Shown piece after piece: positions 1-8,842 of a DNA stretch of 64,000 nucleotides. The notes beneath the pieces were generated by a model. That model did no database searches and had not been told where the DNA came from. It saw only the letters and a list, made by a program, of their open reading frames with translations. Location of the stretch: contig NZ_JAFIBM010000001.1 in NCBI RefSeq assembly GCF_017833035.1, positions 1,984,001-2,048,000 of the forward strand, given 5' to 3'. The position numbers and the translations under genes are program-made. How positions within the stretch are numbered: position 1 is the stretch's first letter; each line of letters opens with the position of its first letter. This DNA comes from Frigoribacterium sp. PvP032. Lineage in GTDB: Bacteria > Actinomycetota > Actinomycetes > Actinomycetales > Microbacteriaceae.

Positions 1-261
1 TCCGTGCGAGAGCGCCTCGGCAGCGACTCCGCCTCCGTGGTGGCCCTGGCCGCCGACGTAGCGGGCAAGCCCGCCGTGATCGTCGCGACGACGGCGCCCG
101 CCCGCTCGGCCGGCGTCAAGGCCGGGCAGCTGGCCCGCACGGCGGCCGGGATCCTCGGCGGCGGCGGCGGCGGCAAGGACGACCTGGCCCAGGGCGGCGG
201 GTCCGACGTCGCAGCGATCGGCACGGCGCTCACGGGCATCGTCGCCGCGCTGCGGTCCTGA
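1..261 (+). CDS. alaS: Alanyl-tRNA synthetase, C-terminal end (partial)
   Basis: The frame is open from the first base, so the gene begins upstream of the window and only the last 86 codons are seen. The piece is the end of the C-terminal (C-Ala) domain of alanyl-tRNA synthetase, which charges tRNA-Ala in the cytoplasm. The glycine run followed by KDDLAQGGG is a hallmark of the AlaS C-terminus. The catalytic and editing domains lie outside the window. The next gene is ruvX, the usual actinobacterial neighbour, which supports the call. A GTG at base 4 is in frame but would give a fragment without function, so it is not taken as a start. Confidence 0.93.
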   Translation, partial: SVRERLGSDSASVVALAADVAGKPAVIVATTAPARSAGVKAGQLARTAAGILGGGGGGKDDLAQGGGSDVAAIGTALTGIVAALRS

Positions 262-268
262 GGGCCAC

Positions 269-778
269 GTGAGGACGGGCGTGCGCCTCGGCGTCGACGT
301 GGGCAGGGCCCGCATCGGCGTCGCCCGCACCGATCCGTCGGGGATGATCGCCACGCCCGTCGAGACCGTGCCGCGGGCGGCGTCGGGCTCAGCCGACGTC
401 GACACGATCCTCGGCCACGTGGCCGAGCTCGAGGCCGTCGAGGTCGTCGTCGGCCTCCCGCTCTCGCTGTCGGGAGGCGACACCCCGTCCACCGGCGACG
501 CGCGGGACTTCGCGGCGGCCATCGCGGCCCGCTGTCCGGTGCCCGTGCGGCTGGTGGACGAACGGCTGTCGACGGTGAGCGCACAGACTGCACTTCGCGC
601 CTCGGGACGCAAGGGCAAGAGACAACGATCCGTCATCGATCAAGTCGCCGCTGTTATCATCGTCCAGCACGCGCTCGAGCTCGAGCGGTCGAGCGGTCTC
701 CCGCCCGGTCACCTCGTGAGCGCCCCGGTCGTCGACGACGGCGCCGGAGACCGACCCGACACCGACGAAAGACGATGA
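269..778 (+). CDS. ruvX: RuvX/YqgF-family putative pre-16S rRNA nuclease / Holliday junction resolvase
   Basis: A 169-residue protein of the RNase H-fold YqgF family, linked to 5' processing of pre-16S rRNA and originally proposed as a Holliday junction resolvase. The N-terminal strand carries the acidic motif GVDVGRARIGVA (Asp10). The middle holds VVGLPLSLSG and VDERLST, and the last acidic position is in the DQVAAVIIVQ helix. These are the conserved acidic positions of the family. The GTG start lies 7 bases after the alaS stop with GAGGG just upstream. Length is slightly above the usual 140-160 because of a charged, disordered C-terminal tail. It sits between alaS and mltG as in other Actinobacteria. 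Confidence 0.9.
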   Translation: MRTGVRLGVDVGRARIGVARTDPSGMIATPVETVPRAASGSADVDTILGHVAELEAVEVVVGLPLSLSGGDTPSTGDARDFAAAIAARCPVPVRLVDERLSTVSAQTALRASGRKGKRQRSVIDQVAAVIIVQHALELERSSGLPPGHLVSAPVVDDGAGDRPDTDERR

Positions 779-781
779 CGC

Positions 782-2029
782 GTGGCCGACGATCCGAACT
801 GGGACGACATCTTCGCCTCCCAGCCCCCCACCGAGGCGAAGGGCGACGCCGGTCGACCTCCCGCCACCGCCCCGACGACCCGCAAGGCGACCCGCGAGCA
901 GGAGAAGGCGCCGCGTCGAGCTGAGCGCCGCTCCGCTCGGGACGACGCCGGCCACCGGCCCCGCCGCAGCCGCAAGGGCGGCATCGTCCTCCTCGTCATC
1001 GCCCTCGTCGTCGTGGGCGGCGGGACCGCCGGCGTCGTCGCCGCGTGGGGCGCGGTCGCGCCCCTCGTCGCGAAGCTGAGCGGTAACGACGCGCCGGAGG
1101 ACTACCCGGGCAGCGGCAACGGGACCGAGGTCTCGTTCGCGATCACGAGCGGCGAGAACGGCTCGGACATCGCCACCAACCTCTTCGACAGCGGCGTCAC
1201 CGCCAGCTTCGAGTCCGTCTACTCGATGCTCGTCGCGGACACGACCCTCACCTTCCAGCCCGGCACGTACACGCTGCAGCAGGAGATGAGCGCCACGTCG
1301 GCGGTCACCGCCCTGCAGGACAGCGCCAACCGGGTCACCGACAGGCTCGTGATCCCCGAGGGCACCGCCGCCGTCGACGTCTACAGCCTCATCTCGTCGG
1401 CGACCGAGATCCCCGAGGCCGACGTCCAGGCCGCAGCCGCCGACGTGGCGTCCTTCGGCCTCCCTGCCGAGGCCACGTCCCTCGAGGGGTGGCTGTTCCC
1501 CGCGACGTACGAGCTCGACCCCGGGCTCGACGCGCACGGCTACCTGCAGCTCCTCGTCGACACGATGAAGCAGCGGCTCGTCGACGCCGGGGTGGCCCCG
1601 GCCGACCAGCAGCACGTCATCGTCTTCGCCTCGCTGATCCAGCGTGAGGCCGGGCTCGCGGACGACTACCCCAAGGTGGCCCGTGTCTTCCAGAACCGCC
1701 TCGACGACGGCATGCTCCTGCAGTCCGACGCGACCGTCGCCTACGGCACCGGCAACACGCACCGGGTCACGACCACGGACGAGGAGCGCGGCGACGAGTC
1801 GAACCCGTACAACACGTACCAGCACCTCGGCCTGCCGGTGGGGCCCATCTCCAACCCGGGCGACCTCGCGATCAACGCGGCGATCGCGCCGGCGGACGGC
1901 ACGTGGCTGTACTTCGTGACCACCAACCTCGACACGGGCGAGACGACGTTCTCGACGACGCTGGCCGAGCACGAGGCCGCCGTGAAGGTGTGGCAGGCGT
2001 GGATGCGGGAGCACCCCGAGTACCAGTGA
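782..2029 (+). CDS. mltG: Endolytic murein transglycosylase MltG
   Basis: A 415-residue YceG/MltG protein, an inner-membrane lytic transglycosylase that cuts nascent peptidoglycan glycan strands and so limits their length. Residues 1-65 are a charged, Pro/Arg-rich cytoplasmic tail, longer than in Gram-negative forms. A single membrane helix spans about 67-90. The extracellular YceG domain follows. The catalytic Glu is in IQREAG (Glu289), followed by VFQNRLDDGM and LQSD, all family signatures. The start is GTG at 782, four bases after ruvX. Its stop overlaps the aroK GTG. In many Actinobacteria aroE and aroC follow mltG; here aroK follows directly. Confidence 0.92.
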   Translation: MADDPNWDDIFASQPPTEAKGDAGRPPATAPTTRKATREQEKAPRRAERRSARDDAGHRPRRSRKGGIVLLVIALVVVGGGTAGVVAAWGAVAPLVAKLSGNDAPEDYPGSGNGTEVSFAITSGENGSDIATNLFDSGVTASFESVYSMLVADTTLTFQPGTYTLQQEMSATSAVTALQDSANRVTDRLVIPEGTAAVDVYSLISSATEIPEADVQAAAADVASFGLPAEATSLEGWLFPATYELDPGLDAHGYLQLLVDTMKQRLVDAGVAPADQQHVIVFASLIQREAGLADDYPKVARVFQNRLDDGMLLQSDATVAYGTGNTHRVTTTDEERGDESNPYNTYQHLGLPVGPISNPGDLAINAAIAPADGTWLYFVTTNLDTGETTFSTTLAEHEAAVKVWQAWMREHPEYQ

Positions 2030-2610
2030 CCCCCTCGACCGACACCACCGCCCGGGGCGCGGCCCCGCTCGACCGCCCCGTCGCGATGATCGGCCCCATG
2101 GGCGCCGGCAAGTCCAGCATCGGCAAGAAGCTGTCCCGGCGGCTGGGCGTCCGGTTCCTCGACACCGACCGCCTGCTCGTCCAGCGGCACGGCCCCGTGG
2201 CCGAGATCTTCGCGACGCAGGGCGAGCCGCGCTTCCGGGAGCTGGAGCGCGAGGTCGTCGCCGAGGCGCTCGCGTCGACCGGCGTGGTCTCGCTCGGAGG
2301 AGGCGCGGTGCTCGACCCGCTCACCCGGGAGCGCCTCCTGGGTGCCTCCGTCGTGCTCCTCACGGTGACGCCGGAGGCGGTGGCGGCCCGGATCGAGGGG
2401 TCGAGCCGGCCCCTGCTGGCCCAGGGCGGCATGGACGCCTGGCGGGCCATCGCGCTCGAGCGCGAGCCCGTCTACCGCAGCCTCGCCGACCTGGTCGTGG
2501 ACACCTCCCGTCGCCCCGTCTCCCACGTCGTCGACGACGTCGTCGCCTGGCTGGCCGCCGGCACCGCCGCACCCACCGAACCCCACCACCGACAGGAAGA
2601 CGACGCATGA
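2026..2610 (+). CDS. aroK: Shikimate kinase
   Basis: A 194-residue shikimate kinase, which uses ATP to make shikimate 3-phosphate in the chorismate pathway. The Walker A loop GPMGAGKSS is at residues 23-31, the shikimate-binding FLDTDRL at about 45-51, GGGAV at 91-95 and the lid arginine region RPLL at 128-131. The frame stays open upstream through the end of mltG, but the GTG at 2026 overlaps the mltG TGA and places the P-loop at the normal distance from the N-terminus, so it is chosen. The last 20 residues are a polar tail. The stop overlaps the aroB ATG (ATGA), which implies translational coupling. Confidence 0.93.
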   Translation: MTPSTDTTARGAAPLDRPVAMIGPMGAGKSSIGKKLSRRLGVRFLDTDRLLVQRHGPVAEIFATQGEPRFRELEREVVAEALASTGVVSLGGGAVLDPLTRERLLGASVVLLTVTPEAVAARIEGSSRPLLAQGGMDAWRAIALEREPVYRSLADLVVDTSRRPVSHVVDDVVAWLAAGTAAPTEPHHRQEDDA

Positions 2611-3698
2611 CCGACGAGACGACCGACGTCACCACCATCCGCGTCGAGGGCGAGGCCCCCTACGACGTCCTCGTGGGCCACGGGGTCCGCTCCCGCATCC
2701 CCGAGCTGCTCGGACCGCAGACGAAGAAGGTCCTGATCGTCCACGCGCCGACGCTCGGCCGCAAGGCGAACGAGCTGCGGGACGCACTGGTCGAGGCGGG
2801 CCTCGAGGCCCTGATCGCCGAGGTCCCGGACTCGGAGGACGCCAAGCGCGTCGAGGTGGCGGCCTTCTGCTGGCAGGTGCTCGGCCAGGCCGACTTCACC
2901 CGCACCGACGCGGTGATCGGCCTCGGCGGGGGAGCCGTGACCGACCTCGCCGGATTCGTGGCCGCGACCTGGCTCCGGGGCGTGCAGCTCGTCCAGGTGC
3001 CCACCACGGTGCTCGGCATGGTCGACGCGAGCGTCGGCGGCAAGACCGGCATCAACACCGCCGAGGGCAAGAACCTCGTGGGCGCCTTCTGGGCTCCGAC
3101 GGCCGTGGTGGCCGACCTGGACATGCTCGACACGCTGAGCCGGAACGAGATCCTCGCGGGCTTCGCCGAGGTCGTGAAGGCCGGCTTCATCGCCGAGCCC
3201 GAGATCCTCGACATCGTCGAGGCCGACGTCGACCGCGCCGTCGACCCGACGACCCCCGAGTTCCGGCGGGTCGTCGAGCTGTCGATCGCGCTCAAGGCGC
3301 GGGTCGTCGGACAGGACTTCACCGAGCAGGGCCTCCGCGAGATCCTCAACTACGGGCACACCCTCGGCCACGCCGTCGAGCACGCGGAGCGGTACCAGTG
3401 GCGGCACGGGGCCGCGGTGTCGGTCGGCATGGTCTTCGCCGCCGAGCTCGGCCGGCTGACCGGGCGCCTGTCCGACGAGGCCGTCGACCGTCACCGCCGC
3501 ATCCTCGAGTCGCTGACCCTGCCGACGAGCTACCCGCTCGGCCGCTGGAACACGCTGCTCGCGACGATGCAGCGCGACAAGAAGGCCCGCGCGGGCATGC
3601 TGCGCTTCATCGTGCTGGACGACATCGGCAAGCCGACGGTCGTCACCGGCCCCGACTCGAGCCTCCTCTTCGCGGCGTACCAGGAGATCGGTTCCTGA
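2607..3698 (+). CDS. aroB: 3-dehydroquinate synthase
   Basis: A 363-residue, NAD- and metal-dependent enzyme that converts DAHP to 3-dehydroquinate, the second step of the shikimate pathway. The NAD-binding GLGGGAVTDLAGF is near residues 105-117, VPTTVLGMVDASVGGKTGIN near 131-150, the metal ligand Glu is in GFAEVVK (Glu188), and the other metal ligands are the histidines of GHTLGHAVEH. Length is normal. It overlaps aroK by four bases. After it comes an AAA+/TPR gene pair, where aroQ often sits in other Actinobacteria. Confidence 0.96.
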   Translation: MTDETTDVTTIRVEGEAPYDVLVGHGVRSRIPELLGPQTKKVLIVHAPTLGRKANELRDALVEAGLEALIAEVPDSEDAKRVEVAAFCWQVLGQADFTRTDAVIGLGGGAVTDLAGFVAATWLRGVQLVQVPTTVLGMVDASVGGKTGINTAEGKNLVGAFWAPTAVVADLDMLDTLSRNEILAGFAEVVKAGFIAEPEILDIVEADVDRAVDPTTPEFRRVVELSIALKARVVGQDFTEQGLREILNYGHTLGHAVEHAERYQWRHGAAVSVGMVFAAELGRLTGRLSDEAVDRHRRILESLTLPTSYPLGRWNTLLATMQRDKKARAGMLRFIVLDDIGKPTVVTGPDSSLLFAAYQEIGS

Positions 3699-3716
3699 CG
3701 AGCCCTCACGGGTCAC

Positions 3717-3722
3717 TATGAT
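3717..3722 (+). promoter_or_regulatory. -10 box of a leaderless promoter (AAA+ gene)
   Basis: TATGAT, close to the consensus TATAAT, lies 6 bases before the GTG at 3729. A transcription start about 7 bases after the box would fall on the start codon itself, so the mRNA is probably leaderless. No clear -35 was seen. Confidence 0.6.
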
Positions 3723-3728
3723 CCGTCC

Positions 3729-4988
3729 GTGCGCGAATCCCTGATCCGGTCGCTGCGGCTCGCCGTCGAGCAGGCCCCGGACGACGTCCCCCTGCGGGTC
3801 CACCTCGGCGTCCTGCTCCTCGAGGACGGCGACGTCGACGCCGCAGTCGCGTCGCTCGCGTCGGCCCTGGTGCTCGAGCCAGGTCACGAGGAGGCGCGGG
3901 CCGGGATGGCGCGAGCCCTCGCGGACCCTGCCACGGCAGCGGTGTCGTCGGCTGTCGAGCCGCCCTCCGGCGAGGCCGCGCCCGCTGACGACAGCATCGA
4001 CGAGCCCCGAGACGACGACCCCGAGTCCTGGCCCTCCGCGCTCCTCGGGATGCCGGTCGGAGCCGGCGCCTTCGACTGGGAGACGGCGGAGGACGATCTC
4101 AGGACCGCCTCCTTCCGCATCGACCGTCCCGACCTGAGGCTGTCCGACGTGGGCGGCATGTCGCAGGTCAAGGCCGCGCTGGAGCAGGCGTTCCTCGCCC
4201 CGCTCCGCAACCCCGAGCTCCGGGAGGCCTACGGCGCGAGCCTGCGGGGCGGGCTGCTGCTCTACGGGCCTCCCGGCTGCGGCAAGACGCACCTCGCGAG
4301 GGCCCTCGCGGGCGAGCTCGGCGCCTCCTTCCTGAGCGTCTCGCAGGCCGACCTGCTCGACCACGAGAGCGGCTCGCCCGCCCGTGCCGTCGCCGACGTC
4401 TTCGAGGCCGCGAGGCGCGCGGCGCCCTGCGTCCTGTTCCTCGACGAGGTCGACGCCGTCGCCCCGCGCCGGTCGTCGAGCGACAGCGCGTGGGCGCGGG
4501 CCGTGGTGAACCAGGTGCTCGTCGAGCTCGACGGGGTCGACTCGCGGAACGACGGGCTCTTCGTCCTCGCGGCGACCAACCGGCCGTGGGAGGTCGACCC
4601 GGCCGCCCGGCGCCCCGGCCGACTCGACCGTACCCTCCTGGTGCTGCCTCCCGACGAGCCTGCTCGTCGGGAGATCGCCCGCAGGCGGCTGGAGGGCCGA
4701 CCGGTCGGCGACGTCGACCTGGACGCGCTCGCGCGGGCCACCTCCGGGATGTCGGGGGCCGACGTCGGCTACGTCTGCGACCTGGCGCTCCAGCGCGCCC
4801 TCGCCGACAGCGTCGCGACGGGCACGCCGCGCACGGTCACCGACAAGGACCTGCGCCGGGCTCGCTCGTCCGTGACCCCGTCGGTGGGGGAGTGGGCGGC
4901 CAGCGCGCGGAGCGTCGTGACCTACGGCGTCGACGACGGCACGTTCGCCGAGCTCAGGGAGTTCCTCGGGATGCGGAGGGGCCGGTGA
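3729..4988 (+). CDS. CDC48-like AAA+ ATPase with N-terminal TPR-like region
   Basis: A 419-residue protein. Residues 1-65 look like one or two TPR helices pairs ([19 protein letters not shown]). Residues 70-128 are acidic and probably disordered. The single AAA+ module runs from about 130 to 380: VGGM near 141-144, Walker A GPPGCGKT at 180-187, Walker B VLFLDEVD at 235-242, sensor 1 AATN at 281-284, arginine-finger region RRPGRLDR at 294-301 and SGADV at 342-346. All ATPase residues are present, so it should be active as a hexamer. The segment matching pore loop 1 ([13 protein letters not shown]) lacks the usual aromatic residue, so classical protein unfolding is uncertain. It overlaps the next gene by four bases. 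Specific role unknown. Confidence 0.85.
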   Translation: MRESLIRSLRLAVEQAPDDVPLRVHLGVLLLEDGDVDAAVASLASALVLEPGHEEARAGMARALADPATAAVSSAVEPPSGEAAPADDSIDEPRDDDPESWPSALLGMPVGAGAFDWETAEDDLRTASFRIDRPDLRLSDVGGMSQVKAALEQAFLAPLRNPELREAYGASLRGGLLLYGPPGCGKTHLARALAGELGASFLSVSQADLLDHESGSPARAVADVFEAARRAAPCVLFLDEVDAVAPRRSSSDSAWARAVVNQVLVELDGVDSRNDGLFVLAATNRPWEVDPAARRPGRLDRTLLVLPPDEPARREIARRRLEGRPVGDVDLDALARATSGMSGADVGYVCDLALQRALADSVATGTPRTVTDKDLRRARSSVTPSVGEWAASARSVVTYGVDDGTFAELREFLGMRRGR

Positions 4989-6124
4989 GCGACGAGGACC
5001 TCCTGGCTGCGTCCGCGCACATGGCGGGCGGGCGGCCGAAGGAGGCGGCTGCGGCGCTCGAGCGGCACCTCGCGACCCGGCCCGACGATCCGTGGATCCT
5101 GCAGCACCTCGCCTTCGCGCAGCTGAGGGCGGGGCGGCGGATGGCGGCCAGGGACACCGCCCTCCGGGCCCGTGCCCTCGACCCGGACGCCGAGTGGGCG
5201 TGGCGGCTCTGGGCCGAGGCGTCCCTCCGCATGGGCGACGTCGACGACGCCAGGGCCGGCATGTCGGAGTCGCTCCGGCTCGCCCCGGACGACTGGCACG
5301 TCCACGCGGACGCGGTCCGCCTCGGGTTGTTCCCGCCCGACGAGACGAGACGGCACGCGGCGGAGTGCCTGCGGCTGGCGCCCGACGACCCGGACGCCTA
5401 CCTGGTGGCCGCCGCCGTCGCTGTGCGGGACGGACGCCTGTCCCAGGCGCGGACGGCCTACCGCGCCGCACTGGCTCTCGACCCTGCGCACGTCGAGGCG
5501 CGCCGGGGCATCGACGACCTCGAGATCACCGCCGGCCGGTCGGACAAGGCGGCCGTGGGCGCGATGGCACAGCTGGCCGACGCCCCGACGTCGACCACCG
5601 CCCTGGTGCACCTGCGGTCCGTCGTCCACGAGGCAGTCACCGGCCTCGGCGCGCTCCCGGCGCTGCTGCCCTGGGGACTCGGCGTCGTCCTGCTCGGCCT
5701 CTCGTTCGCCTCGGAGGAGGGCACGTCAACGGGCGTGCCCTTCGGCCTGCGCTTCCTCCTGCTGGCGGCGGCCCTCGCGGGCGCCGGATGGTGGGCGGCC
5801 CTCGTCGCGCGCTTCGCGCGGCGGTCCGGGCTCGCGCCGTCCGCGCTGCTCGACCGGCTGCGGGACGTCAGCCCCGCGCACCTCGGCTGGCTCGGGCTCC
5901 ACGCGACGGTCCTCGCCCTGCTCGTCCTGGCGTGCGCGGTGCAGCCCTGGACGGGGATGTGGTCGATCGGCTCGGACGTGGGCCCCGCCGGGCCCGCGGA
6001 CGCGGTCGCGGCCGTCGCCGGCGCCGCCGCCTTCGGCCTGTCCCTGGTCTCGTGGCTCGGGGTGCCGGTGCTCGCCGGTCTCGTGTCCCGGCCGGCGCGC
6101 CGCGGCGGACGCGGGCGCCGCTGA
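4985..6124 (+). CDS. TPR-repeat membrane protein, partner of the AAA+ ATPase
   Basis: A 379-residue protein starting at the GTG that overlaps the AAA+ stop (GTGA). An upstream in-frame extension lies inside the AAA+ gene and is rejected. Residues 1-200 form about five TPR-like helical repeats, seen in the recurring A[10 protein letters not shown] and [11 protein letters not shown] patterns. Hydrophobic stretches at about 222-240, 254-277, 300-320 and 338-368 predict four membrane helices. The C-terminus is a basic [11 protein letters not shown] tail. The layout suggests a membrane-anchored scaffold with a cytoplasmic N-terminal TPR domain that could recruit the ATPase or its substrates; this is inference. 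I do not recognise a named family. Confidence 0.8.
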   Translation: MSDEDLLAASAHMAGGRPKEAAAALERHLATRPDDPWILQHLAFAQLRAGRRMAARDTALRARALDPDAEWAWRLWAEASLRMGDVDDARAGMSESLRLAPDDWHVHADAVRLGLFPPDETRRHAAECLRLAPDDPDAYLVAAAVAVRDGRLSQARTAYRAALALDPAHVEARRGIDDLEITAGRSDKAAVGAMAQLADAPTSTTALVHLRSVVHEAVTGLGALPALLPWGLGVVLLGLSFASEEGTSTGVPFGLRFLLLAAALAGAGWWAALVARFARRSGLAPSALLDRLRDVSPAHLGWLGLHATVLALLVLACAVQPWTGMWSIGSDVGPAGPADAVAAVAGAAAFGLSLVSWLGVPVLAGLVSRPARRGGRGRR

Positions 6125-6173
6125 GCGGTCCCCGTCCGCGCTCGACGCTCCTGAGGGCTCGCGGCCCGTCCGC

Positions 6174-6179
6174 TACACT
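6174..6179 (+). promoter_or_regulatory. Putative -10 box upstream of efp
   Basis: TACACT lies 55 bases before the efp ATG. A start about 7 bases downstream would give a leader near 49 nt. The box follows the end of the TPR gene, so efp and nusB can be expressed apart from the upstream genes. Confidence 0.45.
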
Positions 6180-6234
6180 CGAACCCGGCCAGATCCGGCC
6201 CCACCCACCTCACTCCCGATCGGACCTCGCACGC

Positions 6235-6798
6235 ATGGCGACCACCAACGACATCAAGAACGGCGCCGTCCTCGACCTGGACGGCCAGCTCTGGAACGTG
6301 ATCGAGTTCCAGCACGTGAAGCCGGGCAAGGGCGGCGCCTTCGTCCGCACCAAGATGAAGAACGTGCGCTCGGGCAAGGTCGTCGACAAGACGTTCAACG
6401 CCGGCACCAAGATCGAGTTCGCGAACGTCGACCGCCGCGAGTACACGTACCTCTACGCCGAGGCCGACGGCTACGTGTTCATGGACACCACCGACTACGA
6501 CCAGATCAACGTCCCCGCCACGATCGTCGGCGACGCCAAGAACTTCATGCTCGAGAACCAGAACGTCCAGATGGCGCTGCACGACGGCAACCCGCTCTAC
6601 ATCGAGCTGCCCGCCTCCGTCGTCCTCGAGGTCACCTACACCGAGCCCGGCCTGCAGGGCGACCGCTCGACCGGCGGCACCAAGGCGGCCACCGTCGAGA
6701 CCGGCTACGAGATCCAGGTCCCGCTGTTCCTCGAGACCGGCACGAAGGTCAAGGTCGACACGCGCGACGGCGGCTACCTCGGCCGCGTCAACGAGTAG
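6235..6798 (+). CDS. efp: Elongation factor P
   Basis: A 187-residue EF-P with the three usual beta-barrel domains. It enters the ribosome E site and relieves stalling at polyproline. The KOW-like domain I carries the tip loop [13 protein letters not shown] with the functional lysine at position 32. The C-terminal signature is in [18 protein letters not shown]. The ATG at 6235 gives the standard [11 protein letters not shown]-terminus. The loop reads PGKGGA; many actinobacterial EF-Ps read PGKGP with an unmodified lysine (known from the literature), so this protein differs at one or two loop positions. No lysine-modifying gene lies nearby. nusB follows. Confidence 0.97.
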   Translation: MATTNDIKNGAVLDLDGQLWNVIEFQHVKPGKGGAFVRTKMKNVRSGKVVDKTFNAGTKIEFANVDRREYTYLYAEADGYVFMDTTDYDQINVPATIVGDAKNFMLENQNVQMALHDGNPLYIELPASVVLEVTYTEPGLQGDRSTGGTKAATVETGYEIQVPLFLETGTKVKVDTRDGGYLGRVNE

Positions 6799-6816
6799 TC
6801 GGCGGCCACCCGCACA

Positions 6817-7227
6817 GTGAGCGCACGCACCAAGGCGCGCAAGCGCGCCCTCGACGTCCTGTACGTCGCCGACATCCGCCAGATCAGCATGAGCGACGCC
6901 CTCGCGGCGGAGACCGCCAGGGCCCGTCAGGAGCCCGAGCGAAACTCCAGCTGGGGCTACGCCCGTGACATCGTCCAGGGCGTCATCGACCACCAGGTCG
7001 AGATCGACGAGCTCATCGAGACCTACGCGCAGGGCTGGACGATGGCCCGCATGCCCACGCTCGACCGCGGCATCCTCCGCATCGGCGTCTTCGAGCTGCT
7101 GCACAACGACGAGGTCCCCGACCACGTCGCCATCAGCGAGGCCGTCGAGCTGGCCCAGTCGCTCAGCACCGACGACTCGGCCCCCTTCGTGAACGGCCTG
7201 CTCGGCCGCATCGCCACCAGCGGCTAG
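6817..7227 (+). CDS. nusB: Transcription antitermination factor NusB
   Basis: A 136-residue all-helical NusB, which binds boxA RNA with NusE (S10) and supports rRNA operon antitermination. Family features include the N-terminal ARTKARKRALDVLY, the middle GWTMARMPTLDRGILRIGVFEL and the C-terminal FVNGLLGRI. The start is GTG at 6817, 18 bases after efp. The stop codon TAG is part of a TAGGCT hexamer that may be the -10 box for the pyr operon. Confidence 0.95.
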   Translation: MSARTKARKRALDVLYVADIRQISMSDALAAETARARQEPERNSSWGYARDIVQGVIDHQVEIDELIETYAQGWTMARMPTLDRGILRIGVFELLHNDEVPDHVAISEAVELAQSLSTDDSAPFVNGLLGRIATSG

Positions 7228-7230
7228 GCT
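7225..7230 (+). promoter_or_regulatory. Putative -10 box of the pyr operon
   Basis: TAGGCT overlaps the nusB stop codon. A start near 7237 would give a leader of about 110 nt that contains the PyrR-type element and the pyrR ribosome binding site. Confidence 0.45.
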
Positions 7231-7310
7231 CGGTGCCGGTCCAGGGCTCCTCCTCGGCGGAGGCGCCGACCGGCACCACCAGCACCACCCGAACCACCAC
7301 CGACGTCCTT

Positions 7311-7341
7311 TAAGTTCCGTCCCGAGAGGCGGGGAAGGAGG
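7311..7341 (+). promoter_or_regulatory. PyrR-binding RNA element that includes the pyrR Shine-Dalgarno
   Basis: The leader reads TCCGTCCCGAGAGGCGGGG (from 7316) followed directly by AAGGAGG (7335-7341). The core TCCCGAGAGGCGGGG fits the hairpin recognised by PyrR in known pyr leaders (conserved GAGAGG in the loop, short GC stem). The strong Shine-Dalgarno is the immediate 3' flank and partly in the stem, five bases before the TTG start. No terminator follows, so the likely mode is repression of translation by UMP-bound PyrR, as described for mycobacteria, and not attenuation of transcription. Confidence 0.75.
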
Positions 7342-7346
7342 TCCGA

Positions 7347-7889
7347 TTGAGCACACGCACCGTGCTGAGTCAGGCTGACATCACACGCGCCCTGACGCGC
7401 ATCTCCCACGAGGTCCTCGAGTCGAACCGAGGCCCCGACGGTCTCGTCGTCCTGGGCATCCCCACGCGAGGCGTCGTCCTCGCCGAGCGGATCGGCGCCC
7501 AGCTCTCGTCGATCTCCGGCGTCGCCGTGCCGACAGGCTCCGTCGACGTGACCATGTACCGCGACGACCTGCGCCGCAACCCTACGCGGGCCAGCCAGCC
7601 CACGCGGCTGCCCGACGGCGGGATCGACGGCGCGACCGTGGTGCTCGTCGACGACGTGCTCTACTCGGGGCGCACTATCCGCGCGGCGCTCGACGCGCTC
7701 AGCGCGCTCGGCCGCCCGAAGGCCGTCCGCCTCGCCGTCCTCGTCGACCGGGGCCACCGCGAGCTGCCGATCCGGGCCGACTTCGTGGGCAAGAACCTGC
7801 CGACGTCCGCGGCCGAGCGCATCTTCGTGCGCCTGCACGGCGTCGACGACGACGAGCTCGTCGCCATCGAGGGCGGTGCCGACTCGTGA
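7347..7889 (+). CDS. pyrR: Bifunctional PyrR: pyr regulator and uracil phosphoribosyltransferase
   Basis: A 180-residue type I phosphoribosyltransferase-fold protein. The PRPP-binding loop is [19 protein letters not shown] (residues about 95-113). [13 protein letters not shown] and [17 protein letters not shown] are typical for PyrR. It binds pyr mRNA when UMP is high and has weak uracil phosphoribosyltransferase activity. The start is TTG at 7347, fixed by the Shine-Dalgarno AAGGAGG five bases upstream. The rare start codon probably adds to tight control of translation. The stop overlaps the pyrB GTG. Confidence 0.95.
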   Translation: MSTRTVLSQADITRALTRISHEVLESNRGPDGLVVLGIPTRGVVLAERIGAQLSSISGVAVPTGSVDVTMYRDDLRRNPTRASQPTRLPDGGIDGATVVLVDDVLYSGRTIRAALDALSALGRPKAVRLAVLVDRGHRELPIRADFVGKNLPTSAAERIFVRLHGVDDDELVAIEGGADS

Positions 7890-8842
7890 AGCACCTCCTG
7901 AGCACGGCCGACCTGAGCCGCGACGACGCCCTGCGGATCCTCGACGTGGCGGAGGACATGGCCGACGTCTCGACCCGACAGGTCAAGAAGCTGCCCACCC
8001 TCCGCGGCACGACCGTCGTCAACCTCTTCTACGAGGACAGCACTCGCACCCGCATCTCGTTCGAGGCGGCGGCCAAGCGCCTCAGCGCCGACGTCATCAA
8101 CTTCGCCGCCAAGGGGTCGAGCGTCTCGAAGGGCGAGTCCCTCAAGGACACCGCCCAGACGCTGGCCGCGATGGGCGCCGACGGCATCGTCATCCGGCAC
8201 CCGGCGTCCGGCGCCCCCCGCGTCCTCGCCGACAGCGGCTGGGTCGACGCCGGCATCGTCAACGCGGGCGACGGCACGCACGAGCACCCGACGCAGGCCC
8301 TGCTCGACGCGTTCACGATGCGCCGCCGGGTCCACGGCGACGCGAGCCGGGGCCGTGACCTCGACGGGCTCGAGGTGCTGGTCGTCGGCGACATCCTCCA
8401 CTCGAGGGTCGCGCGCTCGAACGCGTGGCTGCTGCGGACCCTGGGGGCCCACGTGACGGTGGTGGCGCCTCCCACGCTGCTGCCGGTCGACGTCAGCCGG
8501 CTGGGCGTCGACGTGCACTACGACCTCGACGAGGCGATCGCCCGGGTGCAGCCCGACGTCGTCATGATGCTGCGCATCCAGCAGGAGCGGATGGCCGAGG
8601 CCTTCTTCCCCAACGCCCGCGAGTACGCCCGTTCCTGGGGCCTCGGCGCGGCGCGCTTCCGCTCGCTGCCGCCCACGGCGCTCGTGATGCACCCCGGGCC
8701 GATGAACCGCGGCCTCGAGATCGGCGACGACGCCGCCGACTCGCCCCGCTCGACCGTGCGCGAGCAGGTCGGCAACGGCGTGGCCGTCCGGATGGCCGTG
8801 CTCTACCTCACACTCGCCGGCGACCGGGAGGACTCCCTGTGA
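7886..8842 (+). CDS. pyrB: Aspartate carbamoyltransferase catalytic subunit
   Basis: A 318-residue enzyme that joins carbamoyl phosphate and aspartate, the committed step of pyrimidine synthesis. The carbamoyl phosphate motif STRTR is at residues 52-56, HPTQALLD near 137-144, and the aspartate-binding PGPMNRG near 273. No pyrI is present, as in other Actinobacteria; control is expected through PyrR. It is coupled to pyrR and pyrC by GTGA overlaps on both sides. Confidence 0.97.
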   Translation: MKHLLSTADLSRDDALRILDVAEDMADVSTRQVKKLPTLRGTTVVNLFYEDSTRTRISFEAAAKRLSADVINFAAKGSSVSKGESLKDTAQTLAAMGADGIVIRHPASGAPRVLADSGWVDAGIVNAGDGTHEHPTQALLDAFTMRRRVHGDASRGRDLDGLEVLVVGDILHSRVARSNAWLLRTLGAHVTVVAPPTLLPVDVSRLGVDVHYDLDEAIARVQPDVVMMLRIQQERMAEAFFPNAREYARSWGLGAARFRSLPPTALVMHPGPMNRGLEIGDDAADSPRSTVREQVGNGVAVRMAVLYLTLAGDREDSL

